Shown: in pieces, positions 7,363-15,847 of the stretch
How the letters are laid out: the number at the start of each line of letters is the position of its first letter
Position numbering within the stretch: the stretch's first letter is position 1
NCBI RefSeq assembly: GCF_900187015.1
Contig: NZ_LT906479.1
Coordinates: forward strand, 2,232,001-2,296,000
From: Serratia ficaria
GTDB lineage: Bacteria > Pseudomonadota > Gammaproteobacteria > Enterobacterales > Enterobacteriaceae
DNA length: 64,000 nucleotides
Direction: 5' to 3'
Notes under the pieces: model-generated
Seen by the model: the letters and a program-made list of their open reading frames with translations, nothing else
Databases searched by the model: none
What the model was told of the DNA's origin: nothing
Translations under genes and position numbers: made by a program

Positions 7363-8120
7363 GGGCGTTTTTCCTTTTGATAGTTCCGGCAAGCGGCGAT
7401 GAAACCATCAAACAACAGGCGCGACAGGGCGTACTCTTCGCTGTTCCACTCCGGGTGCCACTGCACGCCGAGCGCGAAAGGCCGATCGCGCACGCTGATC
7501 GCCTCCACCAGCCCGTCGGCGGCGTGGGCCTCGATGCGGATTTCCGGGCCGAGGCTTTTGGCGCCCTGGCCGTGCAGTGAATTCACCCAGAATCTGTTGC
7601 AATCCGGTATCAGTTGCGAAAGTAGTCCCCCTTCCTGAACGATGACTTCGTGGGCGGGGGCGTATTGCTGTTCCAGCGGCAGGTCGTGATCTTCACGGTG
7701 TTCGAGCAGCTCGGGCAGTTCGTACAGCCGGCGGTGCAGGGTGCCCTGGCTGGCGACCACCAGTTCCTGCATGCCGCGGCAGATGGCGAAAAGGGGAATG
7801 CGCCTGTCGAGCGCATGGCGGATTAGCGCCAGGCTCAATTCATCTCGCCCGGGATCGGCGTCAGGCTCATCGCCGTTTTCACCATAAAGGTGCGGCTGCA
7901 CATTGCTGGGGCTGCCCGGCAGCAGAATGCCGTCGAGCCGTTCCAGCAGCTCCGCCAGCAATTCCGGCTCCGCCAGCGCGTGCGGCAGGGCGATTGGCAG
8001 CCCGCCGGCGGTGATCACCGCATTCAGGTACTTTTCTTGCAAGGTCTGTGTGAGGTGTCCGTTTAACCTATACCTGCACATCACCACGCCGATGACTGGT
8101 CTGTTAAATATATTGCCCAT
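7359..8120 (-). CDS. puuD: gamma-glutamyl-gamma-aminobutyrate hydrolase
   Basis: A 253-residue class I glutamine-amidotransferase-like hydrolase that splits gamma-glutamyl-GABA into glutamate and GABA. The nucleophile Cys is in LFAICRGMQE, and the His/Glu partners are in GVQWHPEWNSEE. DGILLPGSPSNVQP is the family oxyanion segment. AGGGGACAGC precedes the ATG at 8120. It is the first gene of the leftward puuD-puuR-puuC-puuB operon and overlaps puuR by 4 bases. Its promoter region is shared with the divergent puuA. Confidence 0.95.
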   Translation of the reverse strand: MGNIFNRPVIGVVMCRYRLNGHLTQTLQEKYLNAVITAGGLPIALPHALAEPELLAELLERLDGILLPGSPSNVQPHLYGENGDEPDADPGRDELSLALIRHALDRRIPLFAICRGMQELVVASQGTLHRRLYELPELLEHREDHDLPLEQQYAPAHEVIVQEGGLLSQLIPDCNRFWVNSLHGQGAKSLGPEIRIEAHAADGLVEAISVRDRPFALGVQWHPEWNSEEYALSRLLFDGFIAACRNYQKEKRP

Positions 8121-8138
8121 GCTGTCCCCTTGGTATGT

Positions 8139-8289
8139 TCGAAATTATGAACGATAAGCTTCTCCACTGCCGTTTTCGTTCAATATTCTATAAATCTAGC
8201 AGTGGAATGGGCAATATTCAAACCAAAAGTAACACTTGCAAAACAAAATTGTTTCATCTACGTTTCATTTGTGGACATTATATTGAGCA
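8139..8289. promoter_or_regulatory. Cluster of PuuR-like operator sites between puuD and puuA
   Basis: Three sites resemble the asymmetric 15-base E. coli PuuR element AAAATATAATGAACA (from memory). 8275-8289 ACATTATATTGAGCA matches 11 of 15. 8177-8191 on the minus strand, ATAGAATATTGAACG, matches 10. 8139-8153 TCGAAATTATGAACG matches 9, with TATGAAC intact. The stretch 8141-8339 is AT-rich and must contain both divergent promoters. The binding assignment is inferred. Confidence 0.5.
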
Positions 8290-8339
8290 AGATGGTCAAT
8301 AAACATCACGACAGACAAAACACAAACGGCGGGTGAATC

Positions 8340-9758
8340 ATGCAGACCAACATCGTAGCAGTGGAAAACTTTGTTCAGCACAATGACGAGAGACGAAGTA
8401 GCGCGTTCCAGCGCGAAGTGAAGAAGTACCTGGAGCGTTATCCGTTGACCCAGCACGTCGACGTGCTGCTGACCGATCTTAACGGCAGCTTCCGCGGCAA
8501 ACGCATCCCGGTCGGCGGCTTGAGCAAGCTGGAAAAAGGCTGCTACTTCCCGGCGTCGGTATTTGCGATGGATATTCTCGGCAACGTGGTGGAAGAAGCC
8601 GGGCTGGGGCAGGAGCTGGGCGAGCCGGATCATGTCTGCGTTCCCGTACTGGGCACGCTGACGCCGTCGGCGGCGGATCCGCAGTATATCGCGCAGGTGC
8701 TGCTCACCATGCTGGATGAAGATGGCACTCCCTTTGACGTTGAACCGCGCAATGTGCTGAACCGAGTGTGGCAGCGCTTGCGCCAGCGCGGGCTATCCCC
8801 CGTAGTAGCGGTAGAGTTGGAGTTCTATCTCATCGATCGTCAGCGCGATCCGGAAGGTTACCTGCAGCCGCCGTGCGCGCCGGGCACCCAGGAGCGCAAC
8901 ACCCAAAGCCAGGTGTATTCCGTCGATAACCTGAATCACTTCGCCGACGTGCTGAGCGAGATCGACGAACTGGCCCGGCTGCAGGGCATCCCGGCCGACG
9001 GCGCCGTGGCCGAAGCCTCGCCCGGCCAGTTCGAGGTCAACCTGCATCATACCGACAACGTGCTGCAAGCCTGTGACCATGCGCTGGCGCTGAAGCGTTT
9101 GATTCGCATGGTGGCGGAAAATCACAACATGCACGCCACCTTTATGGCCAAACCCTACGAGGAACACGCCGGCAGCGGCATGCACGTGCACATCAGCATG
9201 CTGGACGCGCAGGGCGGCAACGTGTTCGCCGACGACGACGGAGAAGATTCCACGCTGTTGAAACGGGCGCTGGCGGGCATGATCGCCCTGATGCCGGCCT
9301 CGATGGCGCTGCTGGCGCCGAACGTCAACGCCTATCGCCGCTTCCAGCCGGGCATGTACGTGCCGACTCAGGCCTCCTGGGGCCACAACAACCGCACCGT
9401 CGCCCTGCGCATACCCTGCGGCGATCGCGACAGCCACCGGGTGGAGTATCGGGTGGCCGGTGCGGACGCCAACCCGTATCTGGTGATGGCCACTATTCTG
9501 GCAGGCATCATTTACGGCCTGGAAACCACGCTGCCGCTGCAGGAGCCGGTCACCGGCAACGGGCTGGAGCAGGACGGGCTGCCGTTCCCGATCCGCCAAA
9601 GCGACGCGCTGTACGAGTTCGAACATCAACCGGTGCTGAATGCGCTGCTGGGCGAAAGGTTCAGCCACGTTTATCTGGCCTGCAAAACCGATGAGCTGGT
9701 GCAGTTTGAGCGCCTGATCACCGAAACCGAAATCGAGTGGATGCTGAAAAACGCCTGA
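8340..9758 (+). CDS. puuA: gamma-glutamylputrescine synthetase
   Basis: A 472-residue glutamine-synthetase-like ligase, exactly the E. coli PuuA length. It joins glutamate to putrescine with ATP, the first step of the Puu pathway. Conserved pieces include DLNGSFRGKRIPV near the N-terminus, VAVELEFYLIDRQ, EASPGQFEVNLHHTDN, FMAKPYEEHAGSGMHVH (metal/ATP site), RRFQPGMYVPTQASWGHNNR and EYRVAGADANPYL, with ITETEIEWMLKNA at the end. GGCGGGTGAATC precedes the ATG. It is cotranscribed with puuP after a 307-base gap. Confidence 0.96.
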   Translation: MQTNIVAVENFVQHNDERRSSAFQREVKKYLERYPLTQHVDVLLTDLNGSFRGKRIPVGGLSKLEKGCYFPASVFAMDILGNVVEEAGLGQELGEPDHVCVPVLGTLTPSAADPQYIAQVLLTMLDEDGTPFDVEPRNVLNRVWQRLRQRGLSPVVAVELEFYLIDRQRDPEGYLQPPCAPGTQERNTQSQVYSVDNLNHFADVLSEIDELARLQGIPADGAVAEASPGQFEVNLHHTDNVLQACDHALALKRLIRMVAENHNMHATFMAKPYEEHAGSGMHVHISMLDAQGGNVFADDDGEDSTLLKRALAGMIALMPASMALLAPNVNAYRRFQPGMYVPTQASWGHNNRTVALRIPCGDRDSHRVEYRVAGADANPYLVMATILAGIIYGLETTLPLQEPVTGNGLEQDGLPFPIRQSDALYEFEHQPVLNALLGERFSHVYLACKTDELVQFERLITETEIEWMLKNA

Positions 9759-10065
9759 CCGCTCTATCCCGTGACGACCGCGCGCGTTCAGCGCATTTCG
9801 CCGGCTATCCTGTGGCCTGCGAGGCTGCGCGCAGCGGTACAGAATTTCTTCCATCTTGGCGTACAGGACGCCGGCGAGGAAATAACCATGACCGTTCAAT
9901 CAGTACGCGCAGGCGTTGGCCTGCGCCGCAGTGAATACGGGCCGGCCCGCGGCCGCATTGCCTTGATTTCGCATCGCTTGTCCCGCCGCCCGAGCAGCAG
10001 TTTCCCCGCGGCCTCTCTGAATGACGTTAAACGGTTAACAGCAGAGGACCAAGAGGGGAAATGCC
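9759..10065 (+). other. puuA-puuP spacer with a strong hairpin
   Basis: This spacer is unusually long for an operon. It holds a perfect 8-bp hairpin GCGCAGGC-GTTG-GCCTGCGC at 9906-9925 and GC-rich self-complementary sequence around 9940-9956, with no U-tract. It also contains the candidate small frame at 9888-10076. The hairpin could lower readthrough or stabilise puuA mRNA. No promoter is obvious. Confidence 0.4.
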
Positions 10066-10076
10066 ATGACGATTAA
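9888..10076 (+). CDS. Candidate small protein between puuA and puuP (doubtful)
   Basis: A 62-codon frame whose ATG is preceded by GAGGAAATAACC, a ribosome site better than that of many genes nearby. Its stop overlaps the puuP start by 11 bases, which would allow translational coupling. The product ([14 protein letters not shown]...) is Arg/Ser-rich, has no domain I recognise, and runs through the 9906-9925 hairpin. It may be a leader peptide, or the site may be fortuitous. Confidence 0.25.
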   Translation: MTVQSVRAGVGLRRSEYGPARGRIALISHRLSRRPSSSFPAASLNDVKRLTAEDQEGKCHDD

Positions 10077-11436
10077 AGCCATCGAGTGCGATCAGGCGGG
10101 CAAACCGCAGCTGCGCAAATCCCTGAAGCTGTGGCAGGTGGTGATGATGGGGCTGGCCTATCTGACGCCGATGACGGTATTCGACACCTTCGGCATCGTC
10201 TCCGGCATCACCGACGGCCACGTGCCGGCCTCTTACCTGCTGGCGCTGGCCGGGGTGCTGTTTACCGCCATCAGTTACGGCAAGCTGGTGCGCCAGTTTC
10301 CGACCGCCGGCTCCGCCTATACCTATGCCCAGAAGGCCATCAACCCGCACGTCGGCTTTCTGGTGGGCTGGTCTTCGCTGCTCGACTATTTGTTCCTGCC
10401 GATGATCAATACCCTGCTGGCGAAGATTTATCTGACCGCGCTGTTCCCCGAAGTGCCCCCGTGGATCTGGGTGGTGGGCTTCGTGATCATCATTACCGCC
10501 ATCAACCTGAAAAGCGTCAACCTGGTGGCCAACTTCAATACGCTGTTCGTGCTGGCCCAGGTGGCGATCATCCTGGTGTTCATCTATCTGGTGGTACGCG
10601 GCCTGCACAATGGCGAAGGGCTGGGCACGGTGTGGAGCCTGCAGCCGTTTATCGCCGAAAACGCGCACTTGCTGCCGATCATCACCGGCGCCACTATCCT
10701 GTGTTTCTCGTTCCTCGGCTTCGATGCGGTCACCACGCTGTGCGAAGAGACGCCCGACGCCGCCAGGGTGATCCCGCGCGCCATCTTCCTCACCGCACTG
10801 TACGGCGGGGTGATCTTCATCAGCGTCTCCTTCTTCATTCAGCTGTTTTTCCCCACCATTCAGCGTTTTCACCAGCCCGATGCGGCGCTGCCGGAGATTG
10901 CGCTGTACGTCGGCGGCAAGCTGTTCCAGTCGATATTCCTGTGCGTAACCTTTATCAATACGCTGGCGTCGGGCCTGGCTTCGCACGCCAGCGTTTCACG
11001 CCTGCTGTACGTGATGGGGCGCGATAACGTGTTCCCGGAACGGTTCTTCGGCTATATTCATCCGAAGTGGCGCACCCCGGCGTTGAACGTGCTGATGGTC
11101 GGGCTGGTGGCGCTGTCGGCGCTGTCCTTCGATCTGGTGACCGCCACCGCCTTGATCAACTTCGGCGCGCTGGTGGCCTTTACCTTCGTCAACCTGTCGG
11201 TGATCAGCCACTTCTTTATCCGCGAAGGGCGCAACAAGAGCTGGAAGGACCGCTTCAACTTCCTGTTCCTGCCGCTGGTCGGCGCGCTGACCGTGGGCGT
11301 GCTGTGGCTGAACCTGGAGAAAAGCTCGCTCACCATGGGCCTGATTTGGGCGATGCTGGGCTTCGGCTACCTGGCCTATCTCACCCGCCGCTTCCGCCAA
11401 CCGCCGCCGCAGCTGGAGCGCCAGCCGCAGCAGTAA
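10066..11436 (+). CDS. puuP: Putrescine importer
   Basis: A 456-residue APC-superfamily transporter (about 12 helices) for putrescine uptake into the Puu pathway; E. coli PuuP is 461 residues. It begins with a short cytosolic tail and then [20 protein letters not shown]. It contains [47 protein letters not shown] and [12 protein letters not shown], all matching PuuP. GAGGGGAAATGCC precedes the ATG. A terminator follows at 11445. Confidence 0.95.
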   Translation: MTIKAIECDQAGKPQLRKSLKLWQVVMMGLAYLTPMTVFDTFGIVSGITDGHVPASYLLALAGVLFTAISYGKLVRQFPTAGSAYTYAQKAINPHVGFLVGWSSLLDYLFLPMINTLLAKIYLTALFPEVPPWIWVVGFVIIITAINLKSVNLVANFNTLFVLAQVAIILVFIYLVVRGLHNGEGLGTVWSLQPFIAENAHLLPIITGATILCFSFLGFDAVTTLCEETPDAARVIPRAIFLTALYGGVIFISVSFFIQLFFPTIQRFHQPDAALPEIALYVGGKLFQSIFLCVTFINTLASGLASHASVSRLLYVMGRDNVFPERFFGYIHPKWRTPALNVLMVGLVALSALSFDLVTATALINFGALVAFTFVNLSVISHFFIREGRNKSWKDRFNFLFLPLVGALTVGVLWLNLEKSSLTMGLIWAMLGFGYLAYLTRRFRQPPPQLERQPQQ

Positions 11437-11444
11437 GTCAACCG

Positions 11445-11470
11445 GGCGGGATCTTCCCGCCTTTCTTTTT
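11445..11470 (+). terminator. Terminator of the puuAP operon
   Basis: GGCGGG / CCCGCC stem with an ATCTT loop (11445-11461), followed by TTTCTTTTT. Confidence 0.8.
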
Positions 11471-11527
11471 ATCCTTCCCGGCAGTAGAGTGAAAATCCGA
11501 TAAAAAATAACCCATTGGATGTGTTTT

Positions 11528-12421
11528 ATGTCTTCTGCGCCCAACCGAAGCAGGGCGACGCTGTGCGGCCTGCTGGCGATCCTGCTGTGGAGCAGCGTCG
11601 TGGGGCTGATCCGCAGCGTCAGCGAGGGGCTGGGGCCGATCGGCGGCGCGGCGATGATCTACAGCGTCAGCGCGGCGTTTTTGCTGCTGACGCTGGGCAT
11701 GCCGCCGCTGCGCCGTTTTCCGCGCCCTTATCTGATCGTCGGCAGCCTGCTGTTCGTCAGCTATGAAATTTGCCTGTCGCTGTCGTTGGGCTACGCCAGC
11801 ACCCGCCTGCAGGCGATCGAAGTGGGGATGATCAACTACCTGTGGCCCTGTTTCACCGTGCTGATGGCGCTGGGGCTCAACGGGCAGAAGGCCAAATGGT
11901 GGCTGCTCCCCGGCCTGCTGCTGTCGCTGTTCGGCATTGGTTGGATCATGAGCGGCGAGGGCGGTTGGTCGCCGGCGCAGATGCTGGCTAATGTGCAGGG
12001 CAATCCGCTCAGCTATGGGCTGGCCTTCAGCGGCGCGGTGATTTGGGCGCTGTATTGCAACCTGACCAAGAAAATCGCCCAGGGCAGCAACGGCGTGGTG
12101 CTGTTCATCACGCTGACCGCGCTGGCGCTGTGGTTGAAATACGCCTTCAGCGCGGAAAGCGGCATGCAGTTCACGCCCGGCGTTACCCTGACGCTGCTGT
12201 GCGCCGGCGTGGCGATGGGCGCCGGCTATGCCGCCTGGAACGTCGGCATTCTGCACGGCAACATGACGCTGCTGGCCACCGTCTCCTACTTTACGCCGGT
12301 GTTGTCGGCGGTGTTCGCCGCCGCGGTGCTGCATACCTCACTGACCCTCAATTTTTGGCAAGGGGTGCTGATGGTGACGCTGGGCTCGCTGATCTGCTGG
12401 CGGGCAACTCGCGGAAATTAA
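11528..12421 (+). CDS. yddG: Aromatic amino acid / methyl viologen exporter, YddG
   Basis: A 297-residue DMT-superfamily (EamA) inner-membrane exporter with ten predicted helices in two repeats. It lines up with E. coli YddG through SEGLGPIGGAAMIYS, GSLLFVSYEICLSLSLGYA, QAIEVGMINYLWP and YAAWNVGILHGNMT. YddG exports aromatic amino acids and affects methyl viologen tolerance. I chose the ATG at 11528, which gives SSAPNRSRATL before the first helix as in E. coli and has GGAT nine bases upstream. The in-frame ATG at 11519 is the alternative. Confidence 0.9.
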   Translation: MSSAPNRSRATLCGLLAILLWSSVVGLIRSVSEGLGPIGGAAMIYSVSAAFLLLTLGMPPLRRFPRPYLIVGSLLFVSYEICLSLSLGYASTRLQAIEVGMINYLWPCFTVLMALGLNGQKAKWWLLPGLLLSLFGIGWIMSGEGGWSPAQMLANVQGNPLSYGLAFSGAVIWALYCNLTKKIAQGSNGVVLFITLTALALWLKYAFSAESGMQFTPGVTLTLLCAGVAMGAGYAAWNVGILHGNMTLLATVSYFTPVLSAVFAAAVLHTSLTLNFWQGVLMVTLGSLICWRATRGN

Positions 12422-12494
12422 CGGAAATTCTCAGTTGCGGGCGCAATGTTGAACTAGAATTTAACTAGCGATTCTGCCTGAAGGAACGTAAGCG

Positions 12495-12767
12495 ATGAGA
12501 AACGATATCCAATTTATCCAGCAGCCCGAGATCGACGGACACCGCTACGAGCGCGGCGATACCGTGCGCCTGACCACGGCGAATTTGCGGCATGAATATC
12601 AGCTGGACGTCTATATTTTACGCCGCGACGACAAGCAAATTTACGGCTCGGTGGTGGCGGCGGCGCCCAAGACGGACATTCCGGTCGCCAGCTGGGAGGT
12701 GAGGAATGGCGAAGAGGTGGAATTCCGCCAGGAAAACATCGCCCGGGCGGTGCCGGGGGTACGCTGA
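12495..12767 (+). CDS. Small protein of unknown function, 90 residues
   Basis: A soluble, charged 90-residue protein (MRNDIQFIQQPEIDGHRYERG...) with no signal peptide or membrane segment. I do not recognise the family. The composition (alternating hydrophobic stretches such as LDVYILRR and YGSVVAAA) suggests a small beta-rich fold. GAAGGAACGTAAGCG gives a good ribosome site. It lies 73 bases after yddG in the same direction and is followed by its own terminator, so it is probably a real monocistronic gene or the distal gene of yddG. Confidence 0.75.
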   Translation: MRNDIQFIQQPEIDGHRYERGDTVRLTTANLRHEYQLDVYILRRDDKQIYGSVVAAAPKTDIPVASWEVRNGEEVEFRQENIARAVPGVR

Positions 12768-12781
12768 GCCGCGTGACTCGA

Positions 12782-12808
12782 CCCGGCGTTGCCCAACGCC
12801 GGGCCTTT
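12782..12808 (+). terminator. Terminator after the 90-residue gene
   Basis: CCCGGCGTT / AACGCCGGG form a perfect 9-bp stem with a GCCC loop, followed by CCTTTG. The U-tract is short. Confidence 0.6.
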
Positions 12809-12970
12809 GCTGCAAACCCCGCTAGTTTCACTATAATCAATTGATTAATTATTATTCCCACGATTTTTATTCTGCCAAATAAGAAGGAATTGTATTTGCT
12901 ATTAGAATACTCTGATAGTTATTGGTAACATTGCGGAAATGATGTGGCTTCAGATAGGGATATTATAGTT

Positions 12971-13843
12971 ATGACTCAACCTACGGATATTGCTCGCGTT
13001 TTTGTCGGCTGCGACCCGAATGACTGCGATCTGGAACAGATGATGGTTCTGGAGTACAGCCTGCGCAAACATGCATCGATACCCGTTCAGATCGAATGGA
13101 TGCGCCTTTCACGCGATCCCGCCGACTTTTGGTATTCGAACGCCGCAGGCGAAGGCTGGACAACCGAATGCTGGGCAACGCCGTTTTCGGCTTTCCGTTG
13201 GGGCATTCCCGCCTTTTGCAATTTCCAGGGGCGCGCTTTCTATTCCGATGCGGACGTGCTTTACCTCAGCGATATCGCCGAGATTTGGCGTCATCCGATG
13301 GGGGAGGGGAAAGCCATATTGGCCGCCGGTTCCGGCCAGGATCTGCGTCTGGGCGAGATGTTGTGGGACTGCGAGGCCGCCGCGCGCTTTTTGCCGCCGC
13401 TGGAGGCGTTGCGCGGCGATCGTCTGGGCCATAAAAAGATGCAGCAGTTCTTTGAACAGCATCCCGAATTGGTCGAACCGCTGAAGCCGGAGTACAGCAA
13501 TCTCGACGGTGATGATTTGCCGCTGGGATCGCTGAAAGCGCTGCATTATTCCGACATGGGCAGTCAGTTTTCCCATCGTTATGCGATGCCGCGACTTAAG
13601 GCCGAGAACCGCAGCCACTGGTTCGACGGCAAGATCTATCGCCATTATCGCGACGATCTGCGCGAGCTGTTCGAGCAGTACTATCAGGAAGCGCTGCAAG
13701 CCGGCTATACCCTGGAGCGGTACCGCAACGTGCCGCCGTTCGGCAGCTTCAATAAGCAATCCCAGCGGAAGTACGACGGCAACCCGATCACGCGCAAGAA
13801 GAAGCCTTTCCTGCAGCGCGTGTTTGGTGGCCTGCTCGGCTGA
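12971..13843 (+). CDS. GT8-like glycosyltransferase-type protein
   Basis: A 290-residue protein resembling the nucleotide-sugar-binding fold of family 8 glycosyltransferases. ARVFVGCDPND opens the fold, and the DxD metal motif sits in FYSDADVLYLSDIAEIW around residue 90. There is no signal peptide; a basic C-terminus (RKKKPFLQRVFGGLLG) might be a membrane-surface anchor. The donor and acceptor are unknown. The start is uncertain: ATG 12971 keeps MTQPTDIARVFVG, while a GTG at 12944 preceded by GGAAATGAT would add nine residues. The gene is isolated, not in an LPS or capsule cluster. TATAAT at 12832-12837 could be its promoter. Confidence 0.75.
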   Translation: MTQPTDIARVFVGCDPNDCDLEQMMVLEYSLRKHASIPVQIEWMRLSRDPADFWYSNAAGEGWTTECWATPFSAFRWGIPAFCNFQGRAFYSDADVLYLSDIAEIWRHPMGEGKAILAAGSGQDLRLGEMLWDCEAAARFLPPLEALRGDRLGHKKMQQFFEQHPELVEPLKPEYSNLDGDDLPLGSLKALHYSDMGSQFSHRYAMPRLKAENRSHWFDGKIYRHYRDDLRELFEQYYQEALQAGYTLERYRNVPPFGSFNKQSQRKYDGNPITRKKKPFLQRVFGGLLG

Positions 13844-14272
13844 GGCGGCCCCGGCAAAACAGGCTGCGTGCGGCCTGTAGCCGTTTCGCTGCGCCCATTC
13901 CCCGGCGTCTCCCTGTCAGGCGCGTCAGCGAACGGAAAATGCCCGCTCTGAGGGCGCATCCGGTGTTCAGTCTCCTCCCGCGTTAATTTTCTCCGCTGGT
14001 CACAATTGGCACAAAAACTGCTTTAAAAATCATCGTGCATGACAAAAATCACAGCTAACGTGAATTTGCATGAAACATAATTTGACAAATGTGAACGCAA
14101 TCGATTACCTATTCGCGAAATGCCTAACTGGATCACAGATTCTTACAGTCAGTGATTTCTATAATGCGCGCGTCGCCCGAATTTGTTCGCCAAGGCAACG
14201 CCAGGTGTCGTCAGACTCATTGTCATCTTTTCTAACGGGCAGGAAATGGCCCTTTAAGCATGTGGTAATAAA
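13844..14272 (+). promoter_or_regulatory. Long tsx upstream region with CRP-like site and promoter
   Basis: The 429-base gap is AT-rich after 14000. TATAAT at 14160-14165 fits a promoter with a poor -35, as expected for an activator-dependent gene. A TGTGA half-site (14090-14094, in AAATGTGAACGCAATCGAT) and ATCACA stretches at 14049-14054 and 14132-14137 resemble CRP/CytR elements known upstream of E. coli tsx. The first 150 bases hold only weak GC hairpins. A 68-codon frame at 14070-14276 lies in this leader and is probably not a gene. Confidence 0.5.
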
Positions 14273-15154
14273 ATGAAAAAAATAGCTCTCGCAGCAGGTG
14301 TACTGCTCGCCGCGTCATACAGTGCATCATCAATGGCTGATAGCAAAGACAGTCAATACGTCTCCGACTGGTGGCACCAGAGCGTCAACGTGGTGGGCAG
14401 CTACCACACCCGCTTCGGGCCGCAGCGCAACAACGACCTGTATCTGGAATACGAAGCCTTCGCCAAGAAAGACTGGTTGGATTTCTACGGTTACGTCGAC
14501 GTGCCGAAGTTCTTCGGCGTGGGCAATACCCCGGATCGCGGCATCTGGGACAAAGGTTCGCCGCTGTTTATGGAGATCGAACCGCGTTTCTCCATCGATA
14601 AGCTGACCGGCACCGATCTGAGCTTCGGTCCGTTCAAAGAGTGGTACTTCGCCAATAACTACATCTACGATCTGGGCCACAACGCGGACGGCCGCCAGAA
14701 CACCTGGTACATGGGTCTGGGCACCGACATCGATACCGGCCTGCCGATGAGCCTGTCGTTGAATATCTATGCCAAATACCAGTGGGAGAACTACCAGGCC
14801 GCTAACGAGAACAGCTGGGATGGCTATCGCTTCAAGGTGAAATACTTTGTGCCCCTGACCCAGCTGTGGGGCGGCAATCTGAGCTACATCGGTTTCACCA
14901 ACTTCGACTTCGGTTCCGATCTGGGCAAAGACAGCCACTGGACCGACGGCACCGGCAAGCAGGTGCGCAGCAGCAACTCGATCGCCTCCAGCCACATTTT
15001 GGCGCTGAACTACGATCACTGGCACTATTCCTTCGTGGCGCGTTACTTCCATAACGGCGGCCAATGGCAGGACGGGGCCGATATCGGCAACCCGGACGGC
15101 GCGATCAAATCCACCGGCTGGGGTTACTACATCGTCGCCGGTTATAACTTCTGA
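14273..15154 (+). CDS. tsx: Nucleoside-specific channel-forming outer membrane protein Tsx
   Basis: A 293-residue outer-membrane 12-stranded beta-barrel, a diffusion channel for nucleosides and a phage/colicin receptor in E. coli. The signal peptide is residues 1-22 ([22 protein letters not shown], cut before DSKD). The mature start [23 protein letters not shown] and the ending [12 protein letters not shown] with terminal Phe are Tsx hallmarks. Aromatic girdles are visible throughout. A terminator follows directly. Confidence 0.95.
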   Translation: MKKIALAAGVLLAASYSASSMADSKDSQYVSDWWHQSVNVVGSYHTRFGPQRNNDLYLEYEAFAKKDWLDFYGYVDVPKFFGVGNTPDRGIWDKGSPLFMEIEPRFSIDKLTGTDLSFGPFKEWYFANNYIYDLGHNADGRQNTWYMGLGTDIDTGLPMSLSLNIYAKYQWENYQAANENSWDGYRFKVKYFVPLTQLWGGNLSYIGFTNFDFGSDLGKDSHWTDGTGKQVRSSNSIASSHILALNYDHWHYSFVARYFHNGGQWQDGADIGNPDGAIKSTGWGYYIVAGYNF

Positions 15155-15176
15155 TTTTCCGTGGTATCAGAGACAG

Positions 15177-15203
15177 AAAACCCCGCATCGGCGGGGTTTT
15201 TTT
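15177..15203 (+). terminator. Terminator of tsx
   Basis: AAAACCCCGC-ATCG-GCGGGGTTTTTTT forms a perfect stem with A/T tails on both sides, so it can also end the leftward small gene at 15209. Confidence 0.9.
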
Positions 15204-15208
15204 CATCA

Positions 15209-15388
15209 TTATTGCGCTTGTTCAACGGGTAAATGCTTCACCGGCATAAAGAGCCTGCCTTTGATCACGTGGCATTCATTATCAATCCAACTGATGATCT
15301 GTTCGCTGCTCACGCCTTCGGACTGGGCAAAGCGGTGAAGATCGCCGTTAAAGTACTGCTTGATGTATTCCATGAGGGTCATTTGCAT
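15209..15388 (-). CDS. Small protein of unknown function, 59 residues
   Basis: Starts MQMTLMEYIKQYFNGDLHRFA and is soluble and mostly helical. HRFAQSEGVSSEQIISWI looks like a short helix-turn-helix (Cro/YdaS-like), but this is only a resemblance. The start at 15388 is backed by GGAGCAAAAGAC; the longer frame upstream has no ribosome site. It is convergent with tsx and shares its bidirectional terminator. The family is not recognised. Confidence 0.7.
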   Translation of the reverse strand: MQMTLMEYIKQYFNGDLHRFAQSEGVSSEQIISWIDNECHVIKGRLFMPVKHLPVEQAQ

Positions 15389-15847
15389 GTCTTTTGCTCC
15401 TGAACGCCCACCCGTTGCCAGACTGGCCACCGTGGGAGGTTAAGGTTTCTCAGACAGCGAATTTAAAGTATTGGCAACCAAATCTCAACATAAAGCACCA
15501 GCTTGGTGCATTAGCGCCGGTGAAGCAGAAAAAAGAATCCCGCACGGAGAGGCGGGAAGCATTCAGTATTATCATTCTGGATGATAAGAATATGATTTGA
15601 GGTGCAACGAAAAAGAGCACGCTAACTCTTTTTTATTACACAGCCAAGCTACCGGATCGCTTATTTCGCTGCAAGAAAAATCTGATTGGAAATTCGGGAT
15701 TTTCGAATAGTTTTGCGCTGCGACATCCTTTGGTCCGGCGGGAAAAGAACCGGGCGTCCAGCGCCGACGATCTCAGAGTTTTCCGCAAGCTTTGTGGGGA
15801 GAAATGAGGCTATAGTAAAAGCAATATCCCACGCAGGAAGTCACAAC
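15389..15847. other. Gap with two hairpin terminators and a tiny frame
   Basis: A minus-strand hairpin at 15538-15557 (TCCCGC/GCGGGA) is followed leftward by TTCTTTTTTC. A second A/T-rich hairpin AAAAAGAG/CTCTTTTT lies near 15609-15632. Between and across them a 41-codon minus-strand frame runs 15450-15575 (MIILNASRLSVRDSFF...) without a good ribosome site. The arrangement would fit a short untranslated RNA. The remainder (15640-15847) presumably holds the promoter of the CigR-family gene. Confidence 0.35.

Noticed and set aside
14070..14276. 68-codon frame in the tsx leader
   Set aside because: No ribosome site; it covers the TATAAT promoter and overlaps the tsx start; the product resembles no family.
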